NCBI RefSeq assembly: GCF_002196855.1
Contig: NZ_NIPW01000012.1
Span: forward strand, 29,534-93,533
Source of the DNA: Haematobacter genomosp. 1
GTDB taxonomy: Bacteria > Pseudomonadota > Alphaproteobacteria > Rhodobacterales > Rhodobacteraceae
Length of the DNA stretch: 64,000 nt
Reading direction: 5' to 3'
A program made the translations under genes and the position numbers. This document shows positions 49,462 to 59,437 of this stretch, in pieces. The notes under the pieces were generated by a model. That model was not told where the DNA came from and did no database searches. It saw only the letters and a program-made list of their open reading frames with translations. The first letter of the stretch is position 1; every line of letters begins with the position of its first letter.

Positions 49462-50004
49462 TCAGTCCTTCTTTGCCAGCTTTTCACGCAGTTGCGCAAG
49501 AGAGGCAAAGGGCTTGACGTCGCCGTCGCGCATCGGCGCAACACCCGGTTCGGTGAATACCTGTTCGCCGATCTCCACGCCGTCCGCCCGCGGATAGAGC
49601 GGCATGGCAAGGGCCAGCGCCTCTGCCATGACCGCGCCCGGGTCGATGGTGGACCCGAGCGGCTCCGCATCGGTATCCTCGGGGATCTCAGCCTCTTCCG
49701 CCGGGGGTTCGGGCGGATTGGCGAGATACCGCCGCTCCACATCTTCGCTGACATAGGTGGTGACCGGATCGAGCGTCACGATGCAGGGCTGAACGACTTC
49801 TGCCGTCAGATGCCCTTCAAGCACCCAGTCCTCCCGGCCGAGGGGCCGAATTTCGCCGCGGAAATGCACACCCGAGAGGCTGGAGGCCCCAACGGCGGCG
49901 GCAAGGTCGGCAAGCTCCTCCCCATCCGGCTTGAAATCGAACCGGGTGGGCTTGCGCGGGCCGAGGCTGTTGATGCGGATCGGATGGGAAAAGGACAGGG
50001 GCAT
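49462..50004 (-). CDS. DUF177 / YceD-family protein (23S rRNA accumulation)
   Basis: 180-aa protein with the DUF177 pattern (LSGVHFRGEIRPLGREDWVLEGHLTAEVVQPCIVTLDPVTT, broken for reference), including the single central Cys, and a C-terminal acidic block. Homologues such as YceD are needed for normal 23S rRNA levels and are encoded next to rpmF. Here rpmF is 167 bases downstream on the same strand. The ATG at 50004 is chosen. Confidence 0.85.
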   Translation of the reverse strand: MPLSFSHPIRINSLGPRKPTRFDFKPDGEELADLAAAVGASSLSGVHFRGEIRPLGREDWVLEGHLTAEVVQPCIVTLDPVTTYVSEDVERRYLANPPEPPAEEAEIPEDTDAEPLGSTIDPGAVMAEALALAMPLYPRADGVEIGEQVFTEPGVAPMRDGDVKPFASLAQLREKLAKKD

Positions 50005-50209
50005 GGGCGCTCCGCGATCTCGAGGCCCGTGGCGGGCGGTGGCAGGATGCAGCGTTCGCCGCAGCTCATCCCTCCAGATAGGCGAAGCAACGGCAGGCGC
50101 AAGCACCGCATTGCTGCATCCGACGAAGGGTATATCTTCCTTCCTTGAACCAGAGCGTGACCTTCTGTAAGCCATGGGGACGCTTGGAAGCAAAAGACAA
50201 GGGGACGGA

Positions 50210-50674
50210 ATGGTCAAGCTCCGGTATCTGGCGTGGCGGAGCGTTGCCTGCCTCGCCCTGCCGTTCCTGGTGGCCTGCAGCCCCGTCTATCGCGACCATG
50301 GCTATGTTCCGACGGAACATGAGCTGGAACAGGTGCGCGTTGGCGTCGATACGCGCGAGACGGTCGCCCAGTCCATCGGACAGCCGAGCACGCACGGGGT
50401 GATGGGTGATTCCGCCTGGTATTTCGTGCAGGACCGCTTCCGCAACTATGGCGCGCTGGCGCCGGAGAACGTGGACCGGCAGGTTCTGGCGATTTCCTTT
50501 GCCCCGAGCGGCCATGTCGCGAATATCGAGCGATTCGGCCTGCAGGACGGCAATGTCGTCGTCCTGTCGCGCCGCGTGACCGAATCCGGCATCTCCAACG
50601 TCAGCTTCGTCACCCAGCTCCTGCGCAACCTCGGCACTCCGAGCCTTGACCAGATACTGCCCGAAGACCGGTAA
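50210..50674 (+). CDS. bamE: BamE/SmpA-family outer-membrane lipoprotein
   Basis: 154-aa lipoprotein with signal peptide and lipobox LVAC (Cys near 23), then the SmpA/OmlA domain (LEQVRVGVDTRETVAQSIGQPSTHG and GDSAWYFVQDRFRNYG). BamE is a non-essential subunit of the beta-barrel assembly machine. The ATG at 50210 is used in place of an in-frame ATG at 50174 since it begins the signal peptide. It is divergent from DUF177. Confidence 0.88.
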   Translation: MVKLRYLAWRSVACLALPFLVACSPVYRDHGYVPTEHELEQVRVGVDTRETVAQSIGQPSTHGVMGDSAWYFVQDRFRNYGALAPENVDRQVLAISFAPSGHVANIERFGLQDGNVVVLSRRVTESGISNVSFVTQLLRNLGTPSLDQILPEDR

Positions 50675-50728
50675 GACCGCGCCGCGTGGCGCGACCTCAC
50701 CGGCTGCCGGCGCGTCAGCGGACGAGGG

Positions 50729-51142
50729 TCATTCCTTCGGCTCGTGGACCAGCGCCACACCGTTGATGCAGTAGCGCAGCCCCGTCGGCCCCGGCCCGTC
50801 GGGGAACACATGGCCGAGATGCGCGCCGCAGTTGTCGCAATGCACCTCCACCCGCACCATGCCGTGGCTGCGGTCCACGCTCTCGCCCACGGGAGCGCCC
50901 TCAGTCGGGGCGGTAAAGGCGGGCCAGCCGCAGTGGCTGTCGAACTTCTCCGCCTGATCGAACAGTTCCGTGCCGCAGCCGACGCAGCGATAGATGGCGG
51001 CACCCTGCGGGAAGGCGTCGTGGCTGAAGGGGCGCTCCGTCGCCTGCTCCCGCGTGACGCGATAGGCAAGATCGGAGAGCTGTGCCCGCCATTCGGCCTC
51101 GGTCTTCTGCACGGGGAGGGGTTTTTGTTTGATGTCTGTCAT
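50729..51142 (-). CDS. msrB: Peptide-methionine (R)-S-oxide reductase
   Basis: 137-aa MsrB. Zinc ligands Cys53/Cys56 (CVGC) and Cys102/Cys105 (CDNC), catalytic Cys125 in [10 protein letters not shown], and a possible resolving Cys71 (SHCGWP). It repairs methionine-R-sulfoxide in proteins. It has no signal peptide, so it is cytoplasmic. Confidence 0.95.
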   Translation of the reverse strand: MTDIKQKPLPVQKTEAEWRAQLSDLAYRVTREQATERPFSHDAFPQGAAIYRCVGCGTELFDQAEKFDSHCGWPAFTAPTEGAPVGESVDRSHGMVRVEVHCDNCGAHLGHVFPDGPGPTGLRYCINGVALVHEPKE

Positions 51143-51230
51143 TGGGGTCCTCCGGTGATCCGCGACGTGCGGTTGTTTTCAAGGTAGGGATGGAGCGGGG
51201 ACGCTCCAACCCCGGGGGCCGGGGCGGGCG

Positions 51231-51977
51231 TCAGCGGCGTCGGCGGATCACCGGAACGTGCGTCCGCCGGAGCCGGGTCGCGGCCGCCGGATGTGGAGGA
51301 GCACCCTCCGTCGCCCGCCAGAACGCCGGGCCGCCGAGCCGGAGCCAGAGCGGCACCGCGAGCAGACCTCCCACGACGAAGCCGCCCACATGCGCCCAGT
51401 GCGCGACCCCGGCATCCGCCTCCGCAGTGAAGGCACCGGCAACGATCTGGATCACGAACCAGTAGGCCAGCACCAGGGAGGCGGGCAGAGTGATGATCCG
51501 TATGAAGAAGATGAAGATGACGAGAAGATCGACCCGCGCCTTCGGGAACAGCAGGAGATAGCCGCCCATCACCCCGGCGATGGCACCGGAGGCGCCCACC
51601 ATCGGCACGGAAGACGTCGGCCCCGCCGCGATCTGCAACGCTCCCGCACCCAGCCCGGAGGCGATGTAGAACGCCAGAAACGGCAGCCGCCCCATCCGGT
51701 CCTCCAGATTGTCGCCAAAGACATAGAGGAACAGCATATTGCCGAGGAGGTGCAGGAAGCCTCCGTGCAGGAACATCGACGTCAACGCGGTTTCCGGTCT
51801 CTCTCCCGCCATGAAGCGGGCGGGCACCAGTCCCCAGCGGTCGTAGAAGGCAGCCAGCCCCGCCGGGTCCGCCATCAGCGGCAACATCATCACGAAGACC
51901 GCGACGTTGAGCGCGATCAGCAGCCAGGTGACGATCGGCTGACGGGAGGCGGGATTGTGATCGCGAAACGGGAACAT
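51231..51977 (-). CDS. Rhomboid-family intramembrane serine protease
   Basis: 248-aa membrane protein with about six to seven membrane segments. The catalytic dyad is Ser130 in GASGAIAGV and His196 in [25 protein letters not shown] is the conserved N-terminal loop/TM2 block. The substrate is unknown. It precedes msrB on the same strand, with 88 bases between. Confidence 0.9.
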   Translation of the reverse strand: MFPFRDHNPASRQPIVTWLLIALNVAVFVMMLPLMADPAGLAAFYDRWGLVPARFMAGERPETALTSMFLHGGFLHLLGNMLFLYVFGDNLEDRMGRLPFLAFYIASGLGAGALQIAAGPTSSVPMVGASGAIAGVMGGYLLLFPKARVDLLVIFIFFIRIITLPASLVLAYWFVIQIVAGAFTAEADAGVAHWAHVGGFVVGGLLAVPLWLRLGGPAFWRATEGAPPHPAAATRLRRTHVPVIRRRR

Positions 51978-52222
51978 GCGTCATTTTCTCCGGCACGCGG
52001 CAAGGGTCAAGGGCGCGATGGGTTTCGCAGGCAGCCGCGGGCGGTCATGCGACATCCGGCGCCGGTCTGGCCGCGCCGGGGCACGGGCGCGTTCGGCATC
52101 TCCCTTCCTCCGCGCCGGGCACGCACCTGCGTCGCCGCCGGCGCCTCCGTGCGGAAGCCTGCACCGACCCACTGACGCGGGCCGGAACATGGGATAAGCA
52201 GGGGGCCGAAGGGAGCCGCACC

Positions 52223-52660
52223 ATGAAAACCATCCATATTCTCAATGGCCCGAACCTCAACCTCCTCGGTCGCCGTCAGCCGGATATCTACGGACACGAA
52301 ACGCTCGCCGATGTGGAGACCGCCTGCGAAAAGCTGGCGCATTCGCTTGGGCTTTCCATCGTCTTCCGGCAGTCCAACCACGAAGGGGAGCTTGTGGACT
52401 GGATCCATACCGCGCGGGAGGAGGCGGTGGGCATCGTCATGAACCCCGCGGCCTATACCCACACGTCGGTGGCGATTCTCGATGCCTTGAATGCCTTCGA
52501 GGGGCCGGTGATGGAGGTGCATATCTCCAACGTCCACAAGCGGGAGAGCTTCCGCCATCACTCCTATGTCTCGCTCCGGGCCGACGGGGTGATCGCGGGC
52601 TGCGGGACGGAGGGCTACCTTCTGGCGCTCCGCCGGCTGGCGACGCTGGTCGCAGACTGA
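52223..52660 (+). CDS. aroQ: 3-dehydroquinate dehydratase, type II
   Basis: 145-aa dodecameric shikimate-pathway enzyme. [17 protein letters not shown] includes the catalytic Tyr23; [12 protein letters not shown] and [11 protein letters not shown] carry the remaining active-site residues. AAGGGA precedes the ATG at 52223. It lies upstream of hisC-tyrA, the two later aromatic genes. Confidence 0.96.
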   Translation: MKTIHILNGPNLNLLGRRQPDIYGHETLADVETACEKLAHSLGLSIVFRQSNHEGELVDWIHTAREEAVGIVMNPAAYTHTSVAILDALNAFEGPVMEVHISNVHKRESFRHHSYVSLRADGVIAGCGTEGYLLALRRLATLVAD

Positions 52661-52866
52661 CGACGGATCGCGCTTCGCAGTGGCGCGGCGGAGAAGCCTC
52701 CGCCCCGCCGCATGATCGGCCTCGGACCGCCCGCTTCGACAGGAAGCGCCGAGGCCCCGCGAGAGCCCGCGAGGCGATGCCGGCGCGCCACATCGGCCAA
52801 CTTGTCGCTGGCGGAAAAAGGGTCGCGCGTTTAAGACCGGTGCGCAATTCTGGCGAGAGGTGCCCC

Positions 52867-53961
52867 ATGTCCGACATCCGCCCGCAACCCGGTATCATGG
52901 AGATCGCTCTCTATGAAGGCGGAGCATCGCATGTCGCAGGTCAGACGGATGCGATCAAGCTCTCGTCCAACGAAAACCCCTTCGGCCCTTCCGATCGCGC
53001 GAAGGAGGCCTTCTCCCGGGCCGTGCACAGGCTGCACCGCTATCCCTCGACGGATCATGCGGCGCTCCGTCAGGCGATCGGCGAGGTGCATGGGCTGGAG
53101 CCGTCCCGGATCATCTGCGGCGTGGGATCGGACGAGATCCTGAACCTTCTCGCGCAGGCCTATGTCGGGCCGGGGGATGAGGTTGTGTTCACCGAACACG
53201 GCTTCCTGCTCTACCGGACTTCTACGCTGGCCGCGGGCGGCACGCCCGTCGCGGTGAAGGAGCGGGAGCGGACGACCGATGTGGATGCGATCCTTGCCGC
53301 CTGCACGGAGCGGACGCGGCTCGTCTATCTGGCCAACCCCAACAACCCGACGGGCACGATGATCGGCCTGCCGGAGCTGGAGCGGCTGGCCTCCGGCCTG
53401 CCGGAGGGGGCTGTCCTCGTGCTGGACGGCGCCTATGCCGAGTATGTGGAAGGCTATGATGCCGGGGCCGCTCTGGCGACGCGGATGTCCAATGTCTTCA
53501 TGACGCGCACGTTTTCCAAGATCTATGGCCTTGGCGGTCTGCGGATCGGCTGGGGCTACGGTCCGAAAGAGATCGTGGATGTGCTCAACCGCATCCGCGG
53601 GCCGTTCAACCTGTCCAGCGCGCAGCTGGAGACGGCGGAGGCGGCTGTCCGCGATCAGGATTACGTCGCGCGCTGCCGGGCGGAGAACGCCCGTCTGAGG
53701 ACATGGCTCGCGGCCTCGCTGGCGGAGAAGGGTGTGCCCTCGGACATTTCGACGGCGAATTTCATCCTTGCCCGGTTCGCGGACGAGGCGGAGGCACAGG
53801 CCTGTGACACCTACCTTCAGTCGCAGGGCCTGATCGTGCGGCGCGTGGCCGGTTATGGCCTGCCCAACTGCCTGCGCATCACCGTGGGAGACGAGGCATC
53901 CTGCCGCCGCGTGGCGCATGCGGTCGGCCAGTTCAAGGCGCGCGAAGGCGGAGCGGTCTGA
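52867..53961 (+). CDS. hisC: Histidinol-phosphate/aromatic aminotransferase (HisC family)
   Basis: 364-aa PLP fold-type I transaminase. Lys218 in [12 protein letters not shown] is the Schiff-base lysine, Asp187 in VLDGAYAEY binds the PLP nitrogen, and [12 protein letters not shown] is the family N-terminal block. Coupling to tyrA by a TGATG overlap suggests that it also transaminates prephenate or aromatic keto acids. The ATG at 52867 follows GAGAGG. Confidence 0.92.
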   Translation: MSDIRPQPGIMEIALYEGGASHVAGQTDAIKLSSNENPFGPSDRAKEAFSRAVHRLHRYPSTDHAALRQAIGEVHGLEPSRIICGVGSDEILNLLAQAYVGPGDEVVFTEHGFLLYRTSTLAAGGTPVAVKERERTTDVDAILAACTERTRLVYLANPNNPTGTMIGLPELERLASGLPEGAVLVLDGAYAEYVEGYDAGAALATRMSNVFMTRTFSKIYGLGGLRIGWGYGPKEIVDVLNRIRGPFNLSSAQLETAEAAVRDQDYVARCRAENARLRTWLAASLAEKGVPSDISTANFILARFADEAEAQACDTYLQSQGLIVRRVAGYGLPNCLRITVGDEASCRRVAHAVGQFKAREGGAV

Positions 53962-54881
53962 TGGCGGTGCTTTATGATCGTGTGGCGCTGATCGGGCTTG
54001 GCCTCATCGCCTCCTCCATGGCCCATGCGATACGGAAGGCCGGCCTCGCGCGCGAGATCGTCGGCTATGCCCGCAGCGCGGAAACGCGGGCCACGGCGCT
54101 GGAGATCGGCCTGTGCGACCGGGTGACGGAGACGGCGGCGGAGGCGGTGGAGGATGCGGATCTCGTCGTGCTCTGCATTCCGGTGGGCGGCATGGGCGAT
54201 GTGGCGCGGGAGATCGGCCCGCATCTGAAGCCCGGCGCGACGCTGACCGATGTCGGTTCGGTCAAGCAGGCGGTGATCGACGCCGTGGCGCCCTTCGTGC
54301 CGGCGGGGGTGGAGTTCATCCCCGGCCACCCGCTTGCCGGGACGGAGCATTCCGGCCCCCGCTCCGGTTTCGCCGAGCTGTTCCGCAATCGCTGGTGGAT
54401 CCTCGTGCCGCTTCCGGGCGGATCGGACGCGGCGCTGGAACGGCTGGAGGCGCTCTGCCGCGGCATGGGCGCGAATGTGGAGACGATGGATGCGGAGCAT
54501 CACGACCTCGTCCTCGCCGTCACCTCCCACACTCCGCATCTTATCGCCTATACGATGGTCGGCGTTGCAGATGATCTTGGCAGGGTCACCGATAGCGAGG
54601 TAATCAAGTTCTCTGCGGCAGGCTTCCGGGACTTCACGCGCATTGCCGCTTCCGATCCGACGATGTGGCGCGATGTCTTCCTCACCAACCGGGAGGCCAC
54701 GCTGGAGATCCTCGGGCGGTTCACGGAGGAGCTTTTCGCGCTGCAACGCGCGATCAGGATGGGGGACGGCCAGATGCTCTTCGACTATTTCACCCGCACG
54801 CGTGCCATTCGGCGCGGCATCATCCAGGCGGGCCAGGATACCGCCGCCCCCGACTTCGGGCGCACGAAGGCGGGCGACTGA
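53961..54881 (+). CDS. tyrA: Prephenate/arogenate (cyclohexadienyl) dehydrogenase
   Basis: 306-aa NAD(P)-dependent dehydrogenase for tyrosine synthesis. The Rossmann motif is GLGLIASS near residue 12; VGSVKQAV, PGHPLAGTEHSGP (with the catalytic His) and LAVTSHTPHLIAY are family blocks. The ATG at 53961 overlaps the hisC stop. Whether prephenate or arogenate is preferred cannot be read from sequence. Confidence 0.93.
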   Translation: MAVLYDRVALIGLGLIASSMAHAIRKAGLAREIVGYARSAETRATALEIGLCDRVTETAAEAVEDADLVVLCIPVGGMGDVAREIGPHLKPGATLTDVGSVKQAVIDAVAPFVPAGVEFIPGHPLAGTEHSGPRSGFAELFRNRWWILVPLPGGSDAALERLEALCRGMGANVETMDAEHHDLVLAVTSHTPHLIAYTMVGVADDLGRVTDSEVIKFSAAGFRDFTRIAASDPTMWRDVFLTNREATLEILGRFTEELFALQRAIRMGDGQMLFDYFTRTRAIRRGIIQAGQDTAAPDFGRTKAGD

Positions 54882-55781
54882 GTGAAGCGGCGGCGCGCGC
54901 TCGCCCTCTGGCTCTGTCTCACGGGCATCGCTTTGGCGGGTGCCGCCGCTGCGGGGCCGCTGCGGTCCGACGTCCCGAAGACGCGCCCTTTCGCATCCGG
55001 CACCACCCCGGCAACGCCCGGTCCGGGCGGGGCGGTGCTTTCCGCAACGCGCCCGCTGCCCCGGCCCGCAGGGCTTGCCGCTTCGCAGGGGAAGGCCGTT
55101 GCGGCGGGGGAAGGGATGGCGCTGCTGGACGCGCTGCTCCGCCCCATGCCCCGCCCGCCGCAGATCGCGGCGAAGCGCATGCGGGAGGCCGCGCCGCTGG
55201 TGCAGAACGTGTCCTTCATCGCCCCTGTGCCGCCCGGTGCCACATCGCGGCAAGGCTCCGGCCTTTGCGGGGTTCCGAAGCTGACCGGACGGCGGATCGC
55301 CCCTGTCACCTCCCGTATTACCGGTTGCGGCATTCCCGAAGCGGTGGAGGTCACGGCGGTGGATGGCGTCCAGCTCAGCCAACCGGCGATGGTGGATTGC
55401 CCGACGGCGACCGCCCTTGACCAATGGGTGAGGACGGCGCTGAAGCCTGCCGTCGGGCGGCAGGGGGGCGGAGTGAAATCGCTCCAGATCGCCGGGACCT
55501 ATGCCTGCCGTCCGCGCAACAATCTGGCGGGCGGCAAGATCTCCGAACATGGGCGCGGCAAGGCGGTGGATGTCGCGGCAGTGGTTCTGGCGAATGGTCA
55601 GGCGCTCAATGTCGCGCGGGACTGGGGCAGGGGGCAGGCGGGGCAGATCCTGAAGACCGCCCACAGCAAGGCCTGCGGGATCTTCGGGACCACTCTTGGC
55701 CCCGGATCCGACGGCTATCATGAAGACCATCTGCATTTCGACACCGCCGTCCGCCGCAACGGCAGCGCCTATTGCCGCTGA
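54882..55781 (+). CDS. Extensin-like/peptidase-M15-fold secreted protein
   Basis: 299-aa protein with an N-terminal signal peptide (about 1-24), a Pro/Ala-rich middle and a C-terminal extensin-like domain (PF06904 type): GLCGVPKLTG, SEHGRGKAVDVAA and GYHEDHLHFD. The His/Asp/His positions resemble those of LAS-type (D-Ala-D-Ala carboxypeptidase/DD-peptidase) metalloenzymes, so a cell-wall role is possible. It starts at GTG 54882 directly after the tyrA stop and is probably co-transcribed. Confidence 0.82.
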   Translation: MKRRRALALWLCLTGIALAGAAAAGPLRSDVPKTRPFASGTTPATPGPGGAVLSATRPLPRPAGLAASQGKAVAAGEGMALLDALLRPMPRPPQIAAKRMREAAPLVQNVSFIAPVPPGATSRQGSGLCGVPKLTGRRIAPVTSRITGCGIPEAVEVTAVDGVQLSQPAMVDCPTATALDQWVRTALKPAVGRQGGGVKSLQIAGTYACRPRNNLAGGKISEHGRGKAVDVAAVVLANGQALNVARDWGRGQAGQILKTAHSKACGIFGTTLGPGSDGYHEDHLHFDTAVRRNGSAYCR

Positions 55782-56572
55782 CGCGGCGTGCCGTTCGTCT
55801 GGCCGGGACGGGTGGCTTGAGCGGGTGGCGTGCTGGCGGCGGAGTGCACTGCCCCGTCGCCACGGGCATCGTCCAGCGCCGGGCCGTGGCCGCGCGCGGC
55901 GATCCGCGGCGGCCTGAAAAGCTGAAAAGGCCTGAAGCGCCATGCCTATGCTTGGGAAGCCGGCCCGGGGCATCGCCAAGATGTGCAGGATTTTCGGCCG
56001 GATTTCATCGGAGTGCGAGGGACTGCCGCGCCATCACAGGCCTCGAAGCCTTCTCAGCCGGCATGAACAGGGTGCTGAGAAAGATCTCTGGGTCTGGCGG
56101 GGTGAAATCCAGCCCGAAATCCATGCATTATTGGTGATTCCGGGGCTGATTCCCCGATTTCCAGAGTATGGTCATGACACTTCAGAGCTTTTTCGGCAGC
56201 CTGTTAACAGAGTGCTGAAAAAGACATGGGTCTATCGGCCTTACGTTGGAAAACCAGAAAATCTGTCCGGTCACGAACCAAAACCTGCGGTTCCCGGGGT
56301 AGATCGTCAACCATATAGGGAAAGTCTCCGCCCCGGAGCAACCTAGGACTACCTTCTCAACGCCTCTTAAGTCCACCGCTTCCGTCAGGCGCGCCCGGAC
56401 GCGAAGCATCAGGATCATGAGGGGTGCACCATGGACGCCGGACGCGGCTGATTTCCGTCCTGACCCGGCGGGGTTGCGACCGGCTCCGTGCACAGCGCGT
56501 CGGCATGCAGGATCACCGGTCGCCTGACCCTATCGCCAAAGCCTCCTGCCAGCAGCACCCCGGTGACGGGGC
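55782..56572. mobile_element. Gene-free stretch with a cluster of MITE-like elements
   Basis: About 790 bases with no supportable gene. At 56068-56203 lies a 136-base unit (copy B) ending in CAGGGTGCTGAGAAAG and CTTTTTCGGCAGCCTG, an inverted repeat. Immediately right, CAGAGTGCTGAAAAA (56208-56222) starts another unit, with the palindrome CTGTTAACAG (56201-56210) at the junction. To the left, CTTCTCAGCCGGC (about 56050-56062) looks like the right end of a further diverged unit. Copy B's right half aligns with the element at 19507-19658. 56350-56572 holds nothing recognisable. Confidence 0.55.
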
Positions 56573-57598
56573 CTATCCCCGCCGTTCGCGCAGCACGGGC
56601 GGGATGGTCGTCAGCGGAACCGGGCCAAGGAAAACCACGCCGGAAGAGACGCGCAGCGGCACGTCCAGCGTTTTTGCCCCGAGCGTGGTTCCCGCCATGA
56701 CGCGCAGCGCCACTTCGGCCACCGAACGGTTCTCCTCCGGCACGATGCCGAGCGCGATGACGATGTTCAGGATCGTTTCCCAGCCGCTCACACGCAGATG
56801 CAGCGTTCCGTCCGCCAATCCCTCGGCGCCCATGGCCAGATCGCCGGAAAGCCGCAGGTTGGCGTTTCCCCAGATGACGCCCGCATCGCGGATGCCGATC
56901 GCCCGAATCTCCGGCGTGACGCCGTTCCGGTCGAACATCGCCCGGTCGAGCGGCGCATCGAGAGTGAGCGAGGCATCGAGCGTCACCGCCTCTATCGCAT
57001 CCGGCAGGCGGCTCCGCGGATCGATGTCGAGCCTCAGTGTGCCGCCCGGCGCAAGCTGCGCGGCAGAAAGCGAGAGGTCATAGGTGTCGGCCGCGGCGCC
57101 CGGCTGCTCTGTCGGCTGCAGGGCCGCCACGACCTTCGGCAACGCCAGCGACCATCCCCGGTCGGAAGCAAGCGTCACCGCCTCCCCCTCCGTGACCAGC
57201 CGTTGCAGCGCCATGCCGGGCGGCAGGCGGGTGCGGATGCTGCCCTGCATCCGGGCGGAGGTGACGGCGAGCGTCTGGTCAGGGAGGTGGATGGTCTGGC
57301 TGTCGGGCAGGGTGGCGATGATGTGAGTGGGTTGATAGGCCAGCGCCTGCAACCGCAGGAAGGGGGCCTGCCAGCCGTATCCGCTGCGGGGGTCGCGGAT
57401 GTCGGGCGCGGTCAGTTCCAGATCGAAGCGGTAGGGAAACCCCCGGACCGACAGGCCCTGATGTCCGATCGCCATGCCGCGCTGCTGCTGCTCCGCGATG
57501 AAGGCCGTCGCACCATGCTCCACCTTCGAGGCGGCGAAGAACCACCATCCCGTCCAGCCGAGCAGCAGGAGGAGGGCGAAGCCGAGGATGAAGCGCAT
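56573..57598 (-). CDS. DUF2125 membrane-anchored protein
   Basis: 341-aa protein with an N-terminal membrane anchor (residues 3-22, FILGFALLLLLGWTGWWFF) and a large beta-rich exported part; VRGFPYRFDLELTAPDIRDP near residue 55 and the GMALQRL... block fit DUF2125. The family is of unknown function, probably periplasmic. The ATG at 57598 is chosen; it is divergent from the ChaC gene, 58 bases away. Confidence 0.82.
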   Translation of the reverse strand: MRFILGFALLLLLGWTGWWFFAASKVEHGATAFIAEQQQRGMAIGHQGLSVRGFPYRFDLELTAPDIRDPRSGYGWQAPFLRLQALAYQPTHIIATLPDSQTIHLPDQTLAVTSARMQGSIRTRLPPGMALQRLVTEGEAVTLASDRGWSLALPKVVAALQPTEQPGAAADTYDLSLSAAQLAPGGTLRLDIDPRSRLPDAIEAVTLDASLTLDAPLDRAMFDRNGVTPEIRAIGIRDAGVIWGNANLRLSGDLAMGAEGLADGTLHLRVSGWETILNIVIALGIVPEENRSVAEVALRVMAGTTLGAKTLDVPLRVSSGVVFLGPVPLTTIPPVLRERRG

Positions 57599-57656
57599 GG
57601 TCTTTCCCTTCACGCTGTGCTCCTTCTGTCTATATCGGGAGGCGGCGAAGCAACAG

Positions 57657-58214
57657 ATGGGGACGCAGGTGGCGGAGATCGCATTCTGGGTATTCGGGTA
57701 TGGATCGCTGATGTGGGAGCCGGGGTTCCGCCCGGTTGCGCGGCAACGCGCGCGGCTGGAAGGCTGGCACAGGTGCTTCTGCATGCGCTCCATCCACCAT
57801 CGCGGCACGGTGGAGGCGCCGGGGCTCGTCCTCGCGCTCGACCGGCAGGGGGGCGCCTTCTGTGACGGTGTGGCGCTGGCGGTTGCCGCGGAGGAGGCGC
57901 CGGAGGTGCTCGCGATGCTCAGGGAGCGGGAGCTTGTCAGTTCCGCCTACCTCGAGACCTCCCAGCTCGTGACGCTGGAGGATGGCAGACGGGTGGAGGC
58001 GCTGACCTATGTCATCGACCCCGACCATGTGCAGTATTGCGCGAACCTGCCGCTGGAGGAGCAGGCCCGCATCATCGCCGCCGCGGCGGGCGGGCGCGGC
58101 CCGAACAGCGAGTACCTGCACAATACCGTCGGTCATCTGGAGACGCTGGGCTTCGAGGATGCCGATCTGATGTGGCTTGCCGCGCGTGTGCGGGGTCTGG
58201 CCCCGGTCAGTTGA
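57657..58214 (+). CDS. chaC: Gamma-glutamylcyclotransferase, ChaC type
   Basis: 185-aa enzyme that degrades glutathione to 5-oxoproline and Cys-Gly. The substrate-binding loop FGYGSLMWEPGF is at residues 13-24, and the catalytic Glu lies in the central strand before VSSAYLE; GPNSEYLHNTVGHLE is the C-terminal signature. The ATG at 57657 is used. The 3' end overlaps the lrgB stop by 8 bases (convergent). Confidence 0.9.
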   Translation: MGTQVAEIAFWVFGYGSLMWEPGFRPVARQRARLEGWHRCFCMRSIHHRGTVEAPGLVLALDRQGGAFCDGVALAVAAEEAPEVLAMLRERELVSSAYLETSQLVTLEDGRRVEALTYVIDPDHVQYCANLPLEEQARIIAAAAGGRGPNSEYLHNTVGHLETLGFEDADLMWLAARVRGLAPVS

Positions 58215-58926
58215 GGAAAACCCGCGCGATCCACGGCGCGATGAGCGAGGTCAGCACGGCGTTCAGCCCCATGCCGATCCCGGCGAAGGCGCCCGCCGTC
58301 TCGTTGACCTGAAACGCCCGTGCGGTGCCCACCCCATGCGCCGCGACCCCCACCGCGAAGCCCCGCGCCCGCCAGTCCCGCACGCCGAGCGCGTTGAGCA
58401 GCGGCGTGACGACGATGGCCCCGATGATCCCCGTGAGCAGGACCAGCGCCGCGGCGAGGGTGGGGGAGCCGCCGATCTTTTCCGTGATGCCGATGGCGAC
58501 CGGGGCGGTGACCGACTTCGGGACGAGCGACAGCAGCGTCTCGTGGCTCGCCCCCAGCAGATGCGCGATGACCAGCACGGACCCCATGGCGGTCAGCGAT
58601 CCGACGACCAGAGCCGCGACAAGGGGGATAAGGGCTGTCCGCAGGTTCGGCAGATTGTCGTAAAGCGGGAGCGCCAGACACACTGTCGCCGGGCCGAGCA
58701 GGAAGTGGACGTATTGCGCGCCCTCGAAATACACCGGATAGGGCGTGCCCGTCGCCAGCAGCAGCCCGCCGATCATGATGACCGAGAGCAACACCGGGTT
58801 CACGAAGGGCTTGCGCCCCGACGCACGGAAGGCCGCGTCCGCGATCACATAGGCGCCGAGCGTGAGGGTGAGCCACAGCAGCGGCGCGTGGGACAGGTAG
58901 CTCCAGATCTCCGCGAAGTCAGTCAT
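58207..58926 (-). CDS. lrgB: LrgB-family membrane protein
   Basis: 239-aa protein with about seven membrane segments and the LrgB blocks KPFVNPVLLSVIMI, SVTAPVAIGITEKIGGSPTL and GVAAHGVGTARAFQ. LrgAB/CidAB proteins are implicated in control of murein hydrolase export or in pyruvate/small-acid transport. Its start overlaps the lrgA stop by 8 bases. Confidence 0.92.
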   Translation of the reverse strand: MTDFAEIWSYLSHAPLLWLTLTLGAYVIADAAFRASGRKPFVNPVLLSVIMIGGLLLATGTPYPVYFEGAQYVHFLLGPATVCLALPLYDNLPNLRTALIPLVAALVVGSLTAMGSVLVIAHLLGASHETLLSLVPKSVTAPVAIGITEKIGGSPTLAAALVLLTGIIGAIVVTPLLNALGVRDWRARGFAVGVAAHGVGTARAFQVNETAGAFAGIGMGLNAVLTSLIAPWIARVFLN

Positions 58927-59275
58927 GCCGCGCCCCCTTCATCAGACGCGCGACCGCGACGAAGGTCACGGCCCCGGCCGCGATGGCGAGAATCGTGCTT
59001 CCGACAAGCGCCGCGCCGATGGCCAGCCCCTCGCTCTCCAGCAGCGGCAGATGCCCGATCACGCCGACACCGGCAGGCACGAACAGCAGCGACAGGTTGC
59101 CGAGGATGCCGGTCGCCACGGGCCGGATCGCCCGGACCAGCCGGGGCGACAGCACCAGCGCCACGGCCATCAGCACCATGCCGACGACCGGGCCGGGCAC
59201 CTGGATCGGAAACAGCCGGGCCAGCGCCTCGCCGACAAGCTGGCAGGCGAGGATGAGGAACAGAGGCAGGATCAT
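58919..59275 (-). CDS. lrgA: LrgA/CidA-family membrane protein
   Basis: 118-aa holin-like protein with four membrane segments (LPLFLILACQLVGEAL; VPGPVVGMVLMAVALVL; LSLLFVPAGVGVIGHL; ALVGSTILAIAAGAVTFVAV). The VPGPV.GM and LLFVPAGVG motifs are diagnostic. It is translated with lrgB. No lytR-type regulator is adjacent. Confidence 0.92.
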   Translation of the reverse strand: MILPLFLILACQLVGEALARLFPIQVPGPVVGMVLMAVALVLSPRLVRAIRPVATGILGNLSLLFVPAGVGVIGHLPLLESEGLAIGAALVGSTILAIAAGAVTFVAVARLMKGARHD

Positions 59276-59437
59276 GGAGGGCGACCTTTTGCGGATGGCC
59301 AGAGGCTACGCCCGCAGCGGCAGGGGGTAAGCGGACGCGCCTGCCGTATGGGCTCCCCCGGAAGCTACGCCCGCCGGGGCGGGAGGCGCAAGACGGGCCG
59401 GGGCTGGTCCGGCAGGTGTGGCGGGGGCCTCACCAGA

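Noticed and set aside
55942..56346. 134-codon open frame
   Set aside because: It runs through the MITE-like repeats and has no coding character or homology.
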